From: Dehalococcoidia bacterium
Lineage (GTDB): Bacteria; Chloroflexota; Dehalococcoidia; UBA2979
Assembly (NCBI GenBank): GCA_028279505.1
Contig: JANQNP010000010.1
Span: 89,677 to 153,676 of the forward strand
Direction: 5' to 3'
DNA: 64,000 nt
Part shown: positions 50,487 through 59,535 of the stretch, in pieces
Layout: each line of letters begins with the position of its first letter
How positions within the stretch are numbered: position 1 is the first letter of the stretch
Program-made: the position numbers and the translations under genes
The notes under the pieces: model-generated
What the model was told of the DNA's origin: nothing
Seen by the model: the letters and a program-made list of their open reading frames with translations, nothing else
The model's database searches: none

Positions 50487-52088
50487 ATGCCAAACGAACC
50501 AGTAGGCGTCCTGATCATCGGAGCCGGCGCCTCCGGCGCCGCATTCGCCTGGTCCATCGCCGACACCGGCCTCAGCGTCCTCTGCCTCGAACAAGGCCCC
50601 TGGATGCGCCAGTCCGACTACCCGTCCAACCACCTCGACTGGGAATCCCGCAACGCCACCGAATTCTCCTCAAGCCCCAACGTCCGCCGTATGGCGGCCG
50701 ACTACCCCGTCAACGAAACCGACACCCCCATCACCCCGCTCATGTTCAACGCCGTCGGCGGCAGCACCATCGCCTGGGCCGCCCACTTCCCGAGGCTCAA
50801 GCCCCGCGACTTCCGCGTCCGCAGCGACGATGGCGTCGCTGCTGACTGGCCGATCGGCTACGACACCCTCGAGCCCTACTTCGCCCTCAACGACCAGGTC
50901 ATGGGCGTCTCCGGCCTCGCCGGCGACCCCGCCTACCCGTACCACGAGCCCCCGCTGCCCCCGCTCCCCTTCGGCGCCATCGGCAACAAGCTCGCGACCG
51001 GCTTCGAGAAGCTCGGCTGGCACTGGTGGCCCTCGGACACCGCGATCATCTCGCAGGACTACAACGACCGAGAGGCGTGCATCAATCTTGGCCCCTGCAC
51101 CGGCGGCTGCGCCCACGGCGCACGCGCCAGCACCGATATCACCTACTGGCCGATCGCCGAGCGCAAGGGCGTCCAGCTCCGCACCGGCTGCCGCGTCAAA
51201 GAGATCACCCTCAACGCCGACGGCCTCGCCGACGGCGTCCTCTACTACGACGAGGACGGCGCCCTCCAGGAGCAGAAGGCCGAGATCGTCGTCATCGCCG
51301 CCAACGGCATCGGCACCCCGCGCCTGCTGCTCAACTCCGCGAGCGAGCGCCACCCCGAGGGCTTGGCCAACAGCAGCGGCCTCGTCGGCAAGAACCTGAT
51401 GTTCCACCCCGTCGCCATGATGGGCGGCACCTTCGACGAACCCCTCGAGGGCCATGGCCCCCGCGGCTGCTCCTTCTGGAGCCACGAGTTCTACGACACC
51501 GACGCCTCGCGCGGCTTCGTCCGCGGCTACTCGCTCCAGATGACCCGCAACGGCGGCCCCGCCACCCAGGCGCTCGCCGCCACCGCCCGAGGCAAGGTCC
51601 CCTGGGGCCCCGACCACCACGAGGCCTTCGCCGGCACGTACAACCACACCGCCTCGATGCTCGCCCTCACCGAAGACCTCCCCGAGGAGACGAACACCGT
51701 CACCCTCGACCCCGAGCTGACGGACAGCGACGGCATCCCCGCCCCGAAGGTCACCTACGAGCTGAGCGAGAACACCCGCCGCATGCTCGAGCACGCCACC
51801 GAACGAGGCCAGGAAGTCCTACGCGCCGCCGGCGCCACGGAGACCTACTCCGTCCCGCTCGTCCCCCAGGCGGGCTGGCACCTCATGGGCACGGCTCGGA
51901 TGGGTACGGACCCGAAGACCTCCGTCGTCAACGAGTGGGGTCGCGCCCACGACGTGAAGAACCTCTTCATCATCGACGGCAGCATCTTCGTCACCGGCGG
52001 CGCCGTAAACCCAACCTCCACCATCCAGGCGCTCGCCCTCCACATCGCCGACTCCATCAAGCGCAACATCGGGAGCCTCTTCGACTAA
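50487..52088 (+). CDS. GMC-family oxidoreductase, copy 2
   Basis: 533 residues. FAD motif LIIGAGASGAAFAWSIAD (9-26); three Cys at 198, 204 and 208 (CINLGPCTGGC); VIAANGIGTPRLLLNSA; the active-site HLMGTARMG and GAVNPTSTIQALALHIAD. By eye it is about 80-85% identical to copy 1 across the whole length, so a tandem duplication, with the main difference an 8-residue gap near residue 70. It overlaps the downstream small-subunit gene by one base (TAATG), so this copy is the one with a partner. Likely a dehydrogenase passing electrons from a sugar or alcohol to a membrane acceptor; the substrate is unknown. Confidence 0.92.
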   Translation: MPNEPVGVLIIGAGASGAAFAWSIADTGLSVLCLEQGPWMRQSDYPSNHLDWESRNATEFSSSPNVRRMAADYPVNETDTPITPLMFNAVGGSTIAWAAHFPRLKPRDFRVRSDDGVAADWPIGYDTLEPYFALNDQVMGVSGLAGDPAYPYHEPPLPPLPFGAIGNKLATGFEKLGWHWWPSDTAIISQDYNDREACINLGPCTGGCAHGARASTDITYWPIAERKGVQLRTGCRVKEITLNADGLADGVLYYDEDGALQEQKAEIVVIAANGIGTPRLLLNSASERHPEGLANSSGLVGKNLMFHPVAMMGGTFDEPLEGHGPRGCSFWSHEFYDTDASRGFVRGYSLQMTRNGGPATQALAATARGKVPWGPDHHEAFAGTYNHTASMLALTEDLPEETNTVTLDPELTDSDGIPAPKVTYELSENTRRMLEHATERGQEVLRAAGATETYSVPLVPQAGWHLMGTARMGTDPKTSVVNEWGRAHDVKNLFIIDGSIFVTGGAVNPTSTIQALALHIADSIKRNIGSLFD

Positions 52089-52528
52089 TGACCTCCGACA
52101 CGACCTCCCCTCTCGAAGACGCCGCGCTCGTCACTGCCCTCCTCGACACCCTGATCCCACCCTCCGAGGACGCAAAGCTCCCCGGCGCCGGCACCCTCGG
52201 CCTCGGCGATGGCGTCGCCGCCGCCATCGCCTCGAACCCGCGCATCGCCCCGCCCGTCACCGCGGCTCTCGAGGCCCTGCTCCACCAAACCCCCGACTTC
52301 GCGACAGCCGATCTCGACACCCGCGTCGAGGCCCTCAAGACGATCGAGGCCGCCCACCCTGCCCTGATCCCCAGCCTCACGACGCCGCTCTACTTCGCCT
52401 ACTACCAGCACCCGGTCGTCCTGGTCACCCTCGGCCTCCCCGGCCGACCGCCCTATCCCGGCGGCTACGAAACCGACCCGACCGACCCAGAGCTGCTGGA
52501 CCTGCTCCGTTCGAGGGCAAAGACCTAG
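52088..52528 (+). CDS. GMC small subunit, gluconate 2-dehydrogenase subunit 3-like
   Basis: 146 residues, mostly helical, with TALLDTLIPPSEDAKLPGAG near the start and TTPLYFAYYQHPVVL near the end, the two signatures I associate with the small (gamma) subunit of GMC dehydrogenases (gluconate, fructose, glucose types). The usual Tat signal peptide is absent; the protein starts directly with a polar MTSDTTSPLEDAA, so the complex may stay in the cytoplasm or the signal may sit on another protein. Starts overlapping the GMC2 stop. No cytochrome c subunit follows. Confidence 0.8.
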   Translation: MTSDTTSPLEDAALVTALLDTLIPPSEDAKLPGAGTLGLGDGVAAAIASNPRIAPPVTAALEALLHQTPDFATADLDTRVEALKTIEAAHPALIPSLTTPLYFAYYQHPVVLVTLGLPGRPPYPGGYETDPTDPELLDLLRSRAKT

Positions 52529-52561
52529 AGGTTTCCGCTCGGACGGCGGAATCGGCGCGAG

Positions 52562-53389
52562 CTAGTCCGCGGTCCCCGAGGGGTCAGCAACCGTCGCAGG
52601 CGGATCGCCGGCTGCCGAGGAAAGCGAGACGCGCCGCGACTCGCTGACGAACTCCGCGCTCTTCAGCTCGCGCTCCGCCTGCACCCGCATGAACTCATGC
52701 ATCACCTGCTCCAGGCGGCCGGCCAGCTCCGGATCGATACGGATCCGCCCCGCCTCCTCGTACGGCAGCGCCTGGAACGCACGCAGCACCCGCAACACCC
52801 GACCATCGAGGGCAAACGCCTCCGGATGCGACGCGCGCCCCGCCTCGCTCACCACGCCACCGCCGCGATGCGTCCAGAACGCCGCATCCGCCGGCACCGG
52901 CTCGCCAGTCTCGAGGCAGTGCTCCAGCTCCGGCCGGAACCCGGTGCTCGCCAGCAACCCCAGCTCGAACAGCCGCGTCACCAGCTGCACGCCATCCCCG
53001 CGCGCCAGCCGCCGCAACGACCCCTCGAGGAGTTCGTACACATCCAGGGCGTCCGCATGCTCAACCGTGAACCGGTCGGTCAGGTCCAGCAGGTACATCG
53101 CGGTGCTCAGTAGCTCCAGCTCACGCTGCAGCCCGGCGAACGGCTCGACCGTCTGCGCCTGCGTCACGATGTCCATCGACCGCCCGTGCGCGAGCACCAC
53201 CTCGGTCAGCGTCAGCGGCTCCAGGTGCCCGGCCATCTTGCTCCGCGACCGCAGCAACCCCTTCGCCACCACATCGATCTTCCCGCGATGTGGCGTCAGC
53301 AGCGTCACGATCCGGTCCGCATCGCCCAGCCGGCGATGCTTCAACACGATCGCCGCCGTCTTCGTAACCCGAGGAACCCGACTCGCCAT
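52562..53389 (-). CDS. recO: DNA repair protein RecO
   Basis: 275 residues. The N-terminal OB fold is typical: TAAIVLKHRRLGDADRIVTLLTPHRGKIDVVAKGLLRSRSK (residues ~10-52; given in parts by families). The helical middle ELELLSTAMYLLDLTDRF follows. The usual zinc Cys quartet in the C-terminal half is not visible (only one Cys, in LEHCLETGE), so the zinc site is lost. The last ~40 residues are Ser/Pro-rich. It promotes RecA loading onto SSB-coated DNA with RecR and RecF. It follows recR by 141 bases. TAACCT lies 6 bases upstream of the ATG, so it may also have its own leaderless promoter. Confidence 0.88.
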   Translation of the reverse strand: MASRVPRVTKTAAIVLKHRRLGDADRIVTLLTPHRGKIDVVAKGLLRSRSKMAGHLEPLTLTEVVLAHGRSMDIVTQAQTVEPFAGLQRELELLSTAMYLLDLTDRFTVEHADALDVYELLEGSLRRLARGDGVQLVTRLFELGLLASTGFRPELEHCLETGEPVPADAAFWTHRGGGVVSEAGRASHPEAFALDGRVLRVLRAFQALPYEEAGRIRIDPELAGRLEQVMHEFMRVQAERELKSAEFVSESRRVSLSSAAGDPPATVADPSGTAD

Positions 53390-53395
53390 CGTCCG

Positions 53396-53401
53396 AGGTT
53401 A
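53396..53401 (-). promoter_or_regulatory. -10-like hexamer TAACCT, leaderless start of recO
   Basis: TAACCT on the minus strand, 6 bases before the recO ATG; the same hexamer precedes rel. Confidence 0.4.
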
Positions 53402-53529
53402 TCGCTCGCAGCCCCCGGCGAGCGCCCTCGAGCCCAGCAGCTCCCCGCGATCGCAGCGCGTACGAATCGACCCCATCGAGGACAGTCCGACCGTAGCCCG
53501 CGAAGCGTCAGAAGAGTGCGGAACGCACC

Positions 53530-54162
53530 TTAGACCTGTTGGCGGTACTCCAGGGCTCGGCCGAGGGTGACGTCGTCCGCGTACTCGAGATCGGCGCCGG
53601 CCGGCAGGCCACGCGCCAGCCGCGTCACCTTCAACCCCAGCGGCTGCAGCAACCGCCCGAGGTACATCGACGTCGCCTCGCCCTCCAGGTTCGGGTTCGT
53701 CGCCACGATCACCTCGCTTACGTCGGTATCCACGTCCCGGATCCGCGTCAGCAGCTCGGCGATCTTCAACTCCTCCGGCCCCACCCCATCCGAGGGCGAG
53801 ATCACCCCGTGCAGCACGTGATAGAGTCCGCGGTACCCGCCCGTCCGCTCGATCGCCTGCACGTCGAGCGGCTCCTCCACCACGCACACCATCGTCCGGT
53901 CCCGCCCTGTATCAAGGCAGATCCGGCACGGGTTCGTATCCGTCAGGTTCTGGCATCGCTCGCAGAGCACCACCGACTGCTTCACCTCGGTCAGCGCGTC
54001 CGCGAGGTCCTTCGCCTCCTCCTCGGGTGCGCGCAGCACGTGGTAAGCAAGCCGTTGCGCACTCTTCGGCCCGATCCCGGGCAGCCGGTGAAACGCCTCG
54101 ATCAACCGATTGATCGGCGATGCGGAATCTGACCGCGCCCCAGCTCGGTCGAACTCGTTCAC
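53530..54162 (-). CDS. recR: Recombination protein RecR
   Basis: 210 residues. The N-terminal helix-hairpin-helix LIEAFHRLPGIGPKSAQRLAYH (20-41), a Cys4 zinc finger C67, C70, C79, C82 (CERCQNLTDTNPCRIC), the Toprim domain with VVEEPLDVQAIE and EVIVATNPNLEGEATSMYL, and the C-terminal RLARGLPAGADLEYADDVTLGRAL typical of RecR. It forms the DNA clamp that works with RecO/RecF. Starts 8 bases after the dnaX stop; the ybaB gene that often sits between dnaX and recR is absent here. Confidence 0.96.
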   Translation of the reverse strand: MNEFDRAGARSDSASPINRLIEAFHRLPGIGPKSAQRLAYHVLRAPEEEAKDLADALTEVKQSVVLCERCQNLTDTNPCRICLDTGRDRTMVCVVEEPLDVQAIERTGGYRGLYHVLHGVISPSDGVGPEELKIAELLTRIRDVDTDVSEVIVATNPNLEGEATSMYLGRLLQPLGLKVTRLARGLPAGADLEYADDVTLGRALEYRQQV

Positions 54163-54169
54163 GAGGCGG

Positions 54170-55948
54170 TCAGTCCTCGATCACAACAGCGCCGAGGTCG
54201 CCTGCTTCCTCGACGAGGTGACCGCCCGAGGTCTTCGGGGCTGGGGCTGGTCCCGTGCTCGCCAGCTCCTCCCAAACCACCGGCACCACCTGCAGCTCGT
54301 GACCCATCACCTGGGCCACCGCCTGCGTGATCGCCGCCAGCAGCGCACCGCCCTCGTTCTCGCGGACCTGCTCGACGTGGTTCGGGTACCGGAACCCGAT
54401 CTCGAGCTGCTGCCCGTCCGCCGACTTCGGGTGTGCCGTCACGAGCAGCGCACCGGCCTTGAAGTTCGCCTGCTTGGCGGCTGCTCGAATCTCATCCCAC
54501 TTCGCCCGCACCGCCTGCAGCTCGCCCGACACCTCCCCGGCATCCGGCGCTACGAACGCCGCCGGTGCAGGCGCAGCCGCCGAGGGCCCAGCATCGGATG
54601 GCGGCCCCGGAGGCGGCGGTGCCGACCCACCATTCGAGGGCGCGCCCTGCTGGGTTGGCATCGGCGGCCGTTGCCGCTGCTGCGGCGCCTGCCGGCGCTG
54701 TTGCCCTTGCTGCGGCGCGCGCCCCTGCTGAGGCGCCTGCCCGCGCTGCGGCTGCGGCTGTCGCCGTTGTGGCGCGGGGGCCGGCGCCCCGGCCGCTGGA
54801 ACGCCGGGCGCGGCCACCGAGGGTGTCGCCGCCACCGTGCACAACTCCGCGAAGGCGATCTCCGCGGGCAGCGAATCGTACGCATCTCCCGAGAAATCGA
54901 GGTCGCCAAAGGCGCTGAGCGCCGCCACGATCTGTGGAGCCCGAACGTCCGAGACCATCGCCAACAGCGCCTCCAGCTCACCGTCAGCGAGCCCGAGCTG
55001 CTGGCCCGCACCCGCCTTCAGCATCAGCGCGTTCCGCAGGATGGCGACCACCTCGCGCATGAACGGTCGCATCGACACGCCGTCGTCCCGCGCCCCCACC
55101 AGGGCGGTCAGACCGCCCGGCAGGTCGCGATGGATCGCCGCTCGCGCCACCGCCTCGGTCCGCGCGTCCACCACGAGCCCGAGCCCGGCGCGCACGTTCT
55201 CCACCGTCAGCGCGGTCCCGTGGTACGCGATCAGCTGATCGAGGAGGTTCTCGGCATCCCGCAACGACCCGGTCGCCTGACGCGCGATCAGTTCGTACGC
55301 GCCCTCTTCGGCGGTCACCCCCTCGCCGGCGCCGACCAGCTCCAGCCGGCCGACGATCCCGTCGAGGGTGTGTCGTCGGAAGTCGAACCGCTGGCACCGC
55401 GAGGAGATCGTCGCCGGGATCCGGTGCGGCTCCGTCGTCGCCAGGATGAAGATCACATGCGGCGGCGGCTCCTCCAGCGTCTTCAGCAGCGCGTTGAACG
55501 CCGCGTCCGTGAGCATGTGCGCCTCGTCGATCAGGTAGACCTTGTACGGCCCGATCGCAGGCGCGTAGCCCGCGTTCTCGCGCAGATCGCGGATCTCGTC
55601 GATCCCGCGATTCGAGGCCGCATCGAGCTCAATGAGGTCGAGCGCGCGGCCCTCGTCATACGACGCCTCGCACTCCGGGTCCGCGCTCCCGTCGGGTCCG
55701 GGCCGGCAATTCAACGCCTTCGCCAGGATCCGCCCCGTCGAGGTCTTGCCCGTCCCCCGAGGCCCGCTGAACAGGTAGGCGTGCGCCGGGCTCCCGGTCT
55801 GCACGACGTGCTCCAGCGTCGTCGTGATCGGCTCCTGGCCGACCACGTCGCCAAAGTGCCGTGGGCGCCACTTCCGGTACAGCACCTGCTGTTGCTGCGC
55901 TGGCGCGCCGTCGGCGTCGCTCGCTGCGGGAGCCCCGTCTAGAACCAT
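54170..55948 (-). CDS. dnaX: DNA polymerase III subunit tau/gamma
   Basis: 592 residues. AAA+ clamp-loader motifs: YRKWRPRHFGDVVGQE (24-39), Walker A GPRGTGKTS (62-70), Walker B YLIDEAHML (139-147), sensor 1 FILATTEP, SRC motif ISSRCQRFDF (182-191). The zinc module after Walker A, usually four Cys, has only two (C81, C93), so it seems degenerate. Domain III follows; then a Pro/Gln/Ala-rich linker (~390-480) and a C-terminal domain ending in DLGAVVIED. The clamp loader opens the beta clamp. Upstream neighbour ybeY on the same strand, 129 bases away. Confidence 0.95.
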   Translation of the reverse strand: MVLDGAPAASDADGAPAQQQQVLYRKWRPRHFGDVVGQEPITTTLEHVVQTGSPAHAYLFSGPRGTGKTSTGRILAKALNCRPGPDGSADPECEASYDEGRALDLIELDAASNRGIDEIRDLRENAGYAPAIGPYKVYLIDEAHMLTDAAFNALLKTLEEPPPHVIFILATTEPHRIPATISSRCQRFDFRRHTLDGIVGRLELVGAGEGVTAEEGAYELIARQATGSLRDAENLLDQLIAYHGTALTVENVRAGLGLVVDARTEAVARAAIHRDLPGGLTALVGARDDGVSMRPFMREVVAILRNALMLKAGAGQQLGLADGELEALLAMVSDVRAPQIVAALSAFGDLDFSGDAYDSLPAEIAFAELCTVAATPSVAAPGVPAAGAPAPAPQRRQPQPQRGQAPQQGRAPQQGQQRRQAPQQRQRPPMPTQQGAPSNGGSAPPPPGPPSDAGPSAAAPAPAAFVAPDAGEVSGELQAVRAKWDEIRAAAKQANFKAGALLVTAHPKSADGQQLEIGFRYPNHVEQVRENEGGALLAAITQAVAQVMGHELQVVPVVWEELASTGPAPAPKTSGGHLVEEAGDLGAVVIED

Positions 55949-56077
55949 GTCACCCCACGGGCCTCGCCCGATTCGAGCCTCGCGTGGTCGCGGGCCCGGC
56001 CGCGGCCCAAGTGTAGCAACGGAGTTCCGAACACCCCGGCACCCTCCGGCACGCGCGAGCGCCGAGCTATCTATCGA

Positions 56078-56560
56078 TCAGTGCGTCGGCGGCGCATCCC
56101 AGATCGCGTGCACCCAGTCGCCCAGCAGCCCCACCTCGCGCGCACGCATCGCCGCGGTGTCCGCCTCCGACTCATGGTCGTATCCAACGAGGTGCAGTAC
56201 CCCGTGCGTCACCAGGTGCTCCAGCTCCCGCGACAGCGGCGTCCCCGTCAGCTCCGCGTTCCGCCGCGCCGCCGGCAACGAAATCGCGACATCTCCGAGG
56301 TACGCCCCACCCTCGAGGTCCTCGCCCCCCTCGGGAAACTCGTCATCGCTCGCCGGAAACGACAAGACGTCGGTCGGCTCATCGATCCCTCGGTGATCAT
56401 GATTGAGCTGCTGCAGCAGCTCATCGCCGGAGATCCGGATCGTCAGGGCGACCGCGGCACCGTCGCCCTGATCAGACACCGCTGCCCCGGCAGCCCGCCG
56501 CAGCTCGTCGACCGGCACCACGAGCCCGCCATCAACCTCGATCGAGACGTCAGCGCTCAC
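56078..56560 (-). CDS. ybeY: Endoribonuclease YbeY (rRNA maturation factor)
   Basis: 160 residues, GTG start. The zinc motif HGVLHLVGYDH gives H119, H123 and H129 with the family spacing H-x3-H-x5-H; STDVLSFP-like PTDVLSFPASDDE precedes it. YbeY trims 16S rRNA 3' ends and takes part in ribosome quality control. It lies 27 bases downstream of nuoN on the same strand and probably shares its transcript. Confidence 0.93.
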   Translation of the reverse strand: MSADVSIEVDGGLVVPVDELRRAAGAAVSDQGDGAAVALTIRISGDELLQQLNHDHRGIDEPTDVLSFPASDDEFPEGGEDLEGGAYLGDVAISLPAARRNAELTGTPLSRELEHLVTHGVLHLVGYDHESEADTAAMRAREVGLLGDWVHAIWDAPPTH

Positions 56561-56587
56561 AGAGTTACGAAGGAGGCCCGAAGGGTC

Positions 56588-58066
56588 TTAGGAGAGCGGA
56601 ACGCTCAGGGCCTCGGCGGCGCGCTGCGCGGCCGAGATGAGTGGTGCCGGGACCAAGCCGAAGAACAGCACACCCGTCGCTGCGAGGCCCAGCATCGCTT
56701 GCATCGGGCCCGTCGTCCGGATGCTCGTCTCCTCCTCCGGGTCGTCGAGCGCCATCGTCCGCACCCAGCTCAGGTAGTAGAAGGCCGAGATCGCCGTGTT
56801 CACCACCGCGATCGCCACCACCGCGACGAGCCACTCCTCGCCCGCCTGCACCGCCCCGTTGAATACGTACAGCTTCGCAATGAACCCGGCCGTCGGCGGA
56901 ATCCCGGTCAGCGACAGCAGGCAGAGCATCAGCACGCCCGCGAGGATCGGCGCCCGTTTGAACACCCCGGCGTAGTCCTTGATCTCGTACGAGCCGATCC
57001 GCTCGGAGATCGCGATCACCGCGAAGAACGCGCCCAGGTTCGTGGCGACGTACGTCCCGAGGAAGAACATCACCCCCGAGGGCCCGAGCGTGGTCCCAGC
57101 GGCCACCGCCGCGAGGCCGATCGCCACGTTCCCGGCCTGCGCGATCGAGGAGTAACCCAGCAGCCGCCGCGCGTCCGTCTGCACGAGCGCCCCGAGGTTC
57201 CCGAACAGCATCGACGCCACCGCGAAGACGCCGAACATGATCGCCCAGTCTTCGCTGATGAACGTGTCGCCCCCGCCGAGGCCGTTGTAGAACAGCCGCA
57301 GCGCGATCGCGAACCCACCGGCCTTCGACGCCACCGAGAGGAAGCTGATCACCGGTGTCGGACCGCCCTGGTACACGTCCGGCGCCCACCCGTGGAACGG
57401 CACGATCGCCATCTTGAAGCCGAACCCCGCCGCCACGAGGACGAAGCCGAGCGTCAGCGGCAGGCGCGCGTCCTCGGGCCCGCTCTGGACGAACGTGGCG
57501 ATCCCATCGAGGGAAGTCGCACCCGTCGTCCCGAACAGGAACGCGAAGCCGTAGATCATCAACCCGGCGGCGACCGCGCCGCTGATCAGGTACTTGATCC
57601 CCGCCTCGGCGCTCCGGTCCTTCCGCGTCACGCCGACGAGCACGTACTGCACGATCGACGTCGTTTCGAGGGCGATGAAGATCAGGATCAGGTCGTTGCC
57701 TTGCGCCAGGAGCGACATCGCCCCCGCCGCCACCAGCAGCAGCGCGTAGTACTCGCCCTTCAGGTCCAGCTCCTGCGCCCACTCGGTGGACGCGACGGTC
57801 ACCGCCGCGGTCGCCGAGACCAGCAGGAAGATGAAGAACAGCGCGAAGCGGTCCATCACGACCGCGCCCTCGAAGGCCGGCCCCGAGGTCCCCGTGTTCG
57901 CGTGCCACAGCGCCCAGCCGCCCGCGACCACCAGCGTGAGCAGCGTCAGCATCACCAGCGGCGCGCGCCCTCGTGGCAGCAGCATGTCGGCGCTCAGCAC
58001 GATGCCCGCGCCCACGAAGAGGGCAATCGATGGCCCGATGTGGTGGACCAGCTCCCAGCCGCTCAT
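56588..58066 (-). CDS. nuoN: NADH-quinone oxidoreductase subunit N
   Basis: 492 residues, about 14 membrane helices, an antiporter-like proton channel of complex I. Family features: FIALETTSIVQYVLVG with the Glu of helix 5, AGIKYLISGAVAAGLMIYG, FKMAIVPFHGWAPDVYQGGPTPVISFLSVASKAGG with the channel Lys/His, and LLGYSSIAQAGNVAIGLAA. The ATG overlaps the nuoM stop by 4 bases (ATGA), so translational coupling. Last nuo gene of the block. Confidence 0.95.
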   Translation of the reverse strand: MSGWELVHHIGPSIALFVGAGIVLSADMLLPRGRAPLVMLTLLTLVVAGGWALWHANTGTSGPAFEGAVVMDRFALFFIFLLVSATAAVTVASTEWAQELDLKGEYYALLLVAAGAMSLLAQGNDLILIFIALETTSIVQYVLVGVTRKDRSAEAGIKYLISGAVAAGLMIYGFAFLFGTTGATSLDGIATFVQSGPEDARLPLTLGFVLVAAGFGFKMAIVPFHGWAPDVYQGGPTPVISFLSVASKAGGFAIALRLFYNGLGGGDTFISEDWAIMFGVFAVASMLFGNLGALVQTDARRLLGYSSIAQAGNVAIGLAAVAAGTTLGPSGVMFFLGTYVATNLGAFFAVIAISERIGSYEIKDYAGVFKRAPILAGVLMLCLLSLTGIPPTAGFIAKLYVFNGAVQAGEEWLVAVVAIAVVNTAISAFYYLSWVRTMALDDPEEETSIRTTGPMQAMLGLAATGVLFFGLVPAPLISAAQRAAEALSVPLS

Positions 58067-59535
58067 GCGCTCGCCTCGAAGATGCGCGCGATCGGCTCAA
58101 TCCCGCTCTCGATGGAGCGGGTGATCAGCTGTGGGAAGATGCCGATCAGCAGGATCGACACCACCAGCGACCCCATCGCCGTGTACTCCCACCAGCGGTT
58201 CGCGTCGGTCAGTTGCGCCCACTTCTCATCGGGCGGCCCGTGGAACACGCGCTGCACCGTCCAGAGGATGTAGCCGGCCGCCAGCACGACGCCGAAGATG
58301 CCGGCGATCGTCGCCGCCGGATGCGCATCGAAGGCCCCGAGGAACGTCGTCAGCTCCGCCACGAATCCGGACATGCCCGGCAACCCCAGCGAGGCGAGCC
58401 CGGCGATCAGCATCACCGTCCCGATCAGCGGCATCCGGTGCATCAACCCGCTCATCTCGGAGATCTCGCGCGTGTGCGTCCGCTCGTACACGAGCCCGAC
58501 CATCACGAACAGGAGCCCCGTGATCGTCCCGTGCGTGAACATCTGCAGCGCCGCGCCGGACAACCCCACCGCGCCGAGCGCGGCAACGCCGAGGAGCACG
58601 TACCCCATGTGCGACACGGACGAGTACGCCACCAACCGTTTGAGGTCGCGCTGTTGGAGGGTGATCACCGCGCCGTACACCACCGAGAACCCGGCGATCG
58701 CCGCGAGGATCACTCGGAAGTCATGCGCCTGCTCGGGCAGGATCGGCAGCGCGATCCGCAGGATCCCGTAGCCGCCCATCTTCAGCAGCACCCCGGCCAG
58801 CATCACCGACACCGCCGTCGGCGCATCCGTGTGCGCGTCAGGCAGCCACGTGTGCACCGGGAACACCGGCAACTTCACGAGGAACGCCAGCATGATCGCC
58901 CAGAACACGAGCGACAGCGGCACCAGCGCGTCCTGCGGTGGCGCCTGCGTCAGCGCCTCGATCTCGAACGTGCCCCCCTCGAGGCCCAACACCAGGAAGC
59001 CGACGAGCATGAACGCCGACCCGGCCAGCGTGTAGATCAGGAACTTCATCGCGCTGTAGCGAGCCCGCCCCGACCCCCAACCCGAGATCAGCATGTACAT
59101 CGGGAGCAACTCCAGCTCCCAGAAGAGGAAGAACTGGATCAGGTCGAGCGAGAGGAACACCCCCGCCACCGCGGTCTCGAGCAGCAGCAGGTACGCGAAG
59201 TACTCCTTGACCCGGTGCTCGACGCTGAACGAGACCAGCACCGCCACGACCGTCAGCAGCCCGAGCAGCAGCACCAGCGGCGCCGACAACCCGTCGACGC
59301 CGACGATGTACTGAACCTCGAACCCACCGAGGCCCGGGTTGATCCAGGCGAACTGGTCCACCATCTGGTAGCCCGGCGTGTCCGGGTCGAACCAGATGAA
59401 GATGATGATCGAAACTGCGAACGCCAGCGTCGAGAAGATCAGCGCGATCCACCGCGCCTCGTGCTCGCGGTGCCGCGGCAGCATCAGGGCCAGCAGGGCG
59501 CCGACCGCCGGGAGGAGCAGGAACAGCGTCGGCAT
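58063..59535 (-). CDS. nuoM: NADH-quinone oxidoreductase subunit M
   Basis: 490 residues, 14 membrane helices. The helix-5 Glu lies in FFLFWELELLPMYMLI; the central channel motif KLPVFPVHTWLPDAHTDAPT holds Lys and His; LKRLVAYSSVSHMGYVLLG follows. These mark the second antiporter-like subunit of complex I. It starts directly after the nuoL stop with no gap. The first helix (LFLLLPAVGALLALML) serves as the start-transfer segment. Confidence 0.96.
   Translation of the reverse strand: MPTLFLLLPAVGALLALMLPRHREHEARWIALIFSTLAFAVSIIIFIWFDPDTPGYQMVDQFAWINPGLGGFEVQYIVGVDGLSAPLVLLLGLLTVVAVLVSFSVEHRVKEYFAYLLLLETAVAGVFLSLDLIQFFLFWELELLPMYMLISGWGSGRARYSAMKFLIYTLAGSAFMLVGFLVLGLEGGTFEIEALTQAPPQDALVPLSLVFWAIMLAFLVKLPVFPVHTWLPDAHTDAPTAVSVMLAGVLLKMGGYGILRIALPILPEQAHDFRVILAAIAGFSVVYGAVITLQQRDLKRLVAYSSVSHMGYVLLGVAALGAVGLSGAALQMFTHGTITGLLFVMVGLVYERTHTREISEMSGLMHRMPLIGTVMLIAGLASLGLPGMSGFVAELTTFLGAFDAHPAATIAGIFGVVLAAGYILWTVQRVFHGPPDEKWAQLTDANRWWEYTAMGSLVVSILLIGIFPQLITRSIESGIEPIARIFEASA

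Noticed and set aside
49888..50633. Minus-strand frames of ~200-230 codons between the GMC genes
   Set aside because: Run through the repeat into the antisense of GMC2; composition is not protein-like.
54110..55942. 610-codon open frame antisense to dnaX
   Set aside because: Extreme Arg/Leu/His content and no domain; dnaX on the other strand has all clamp-loader motifs.
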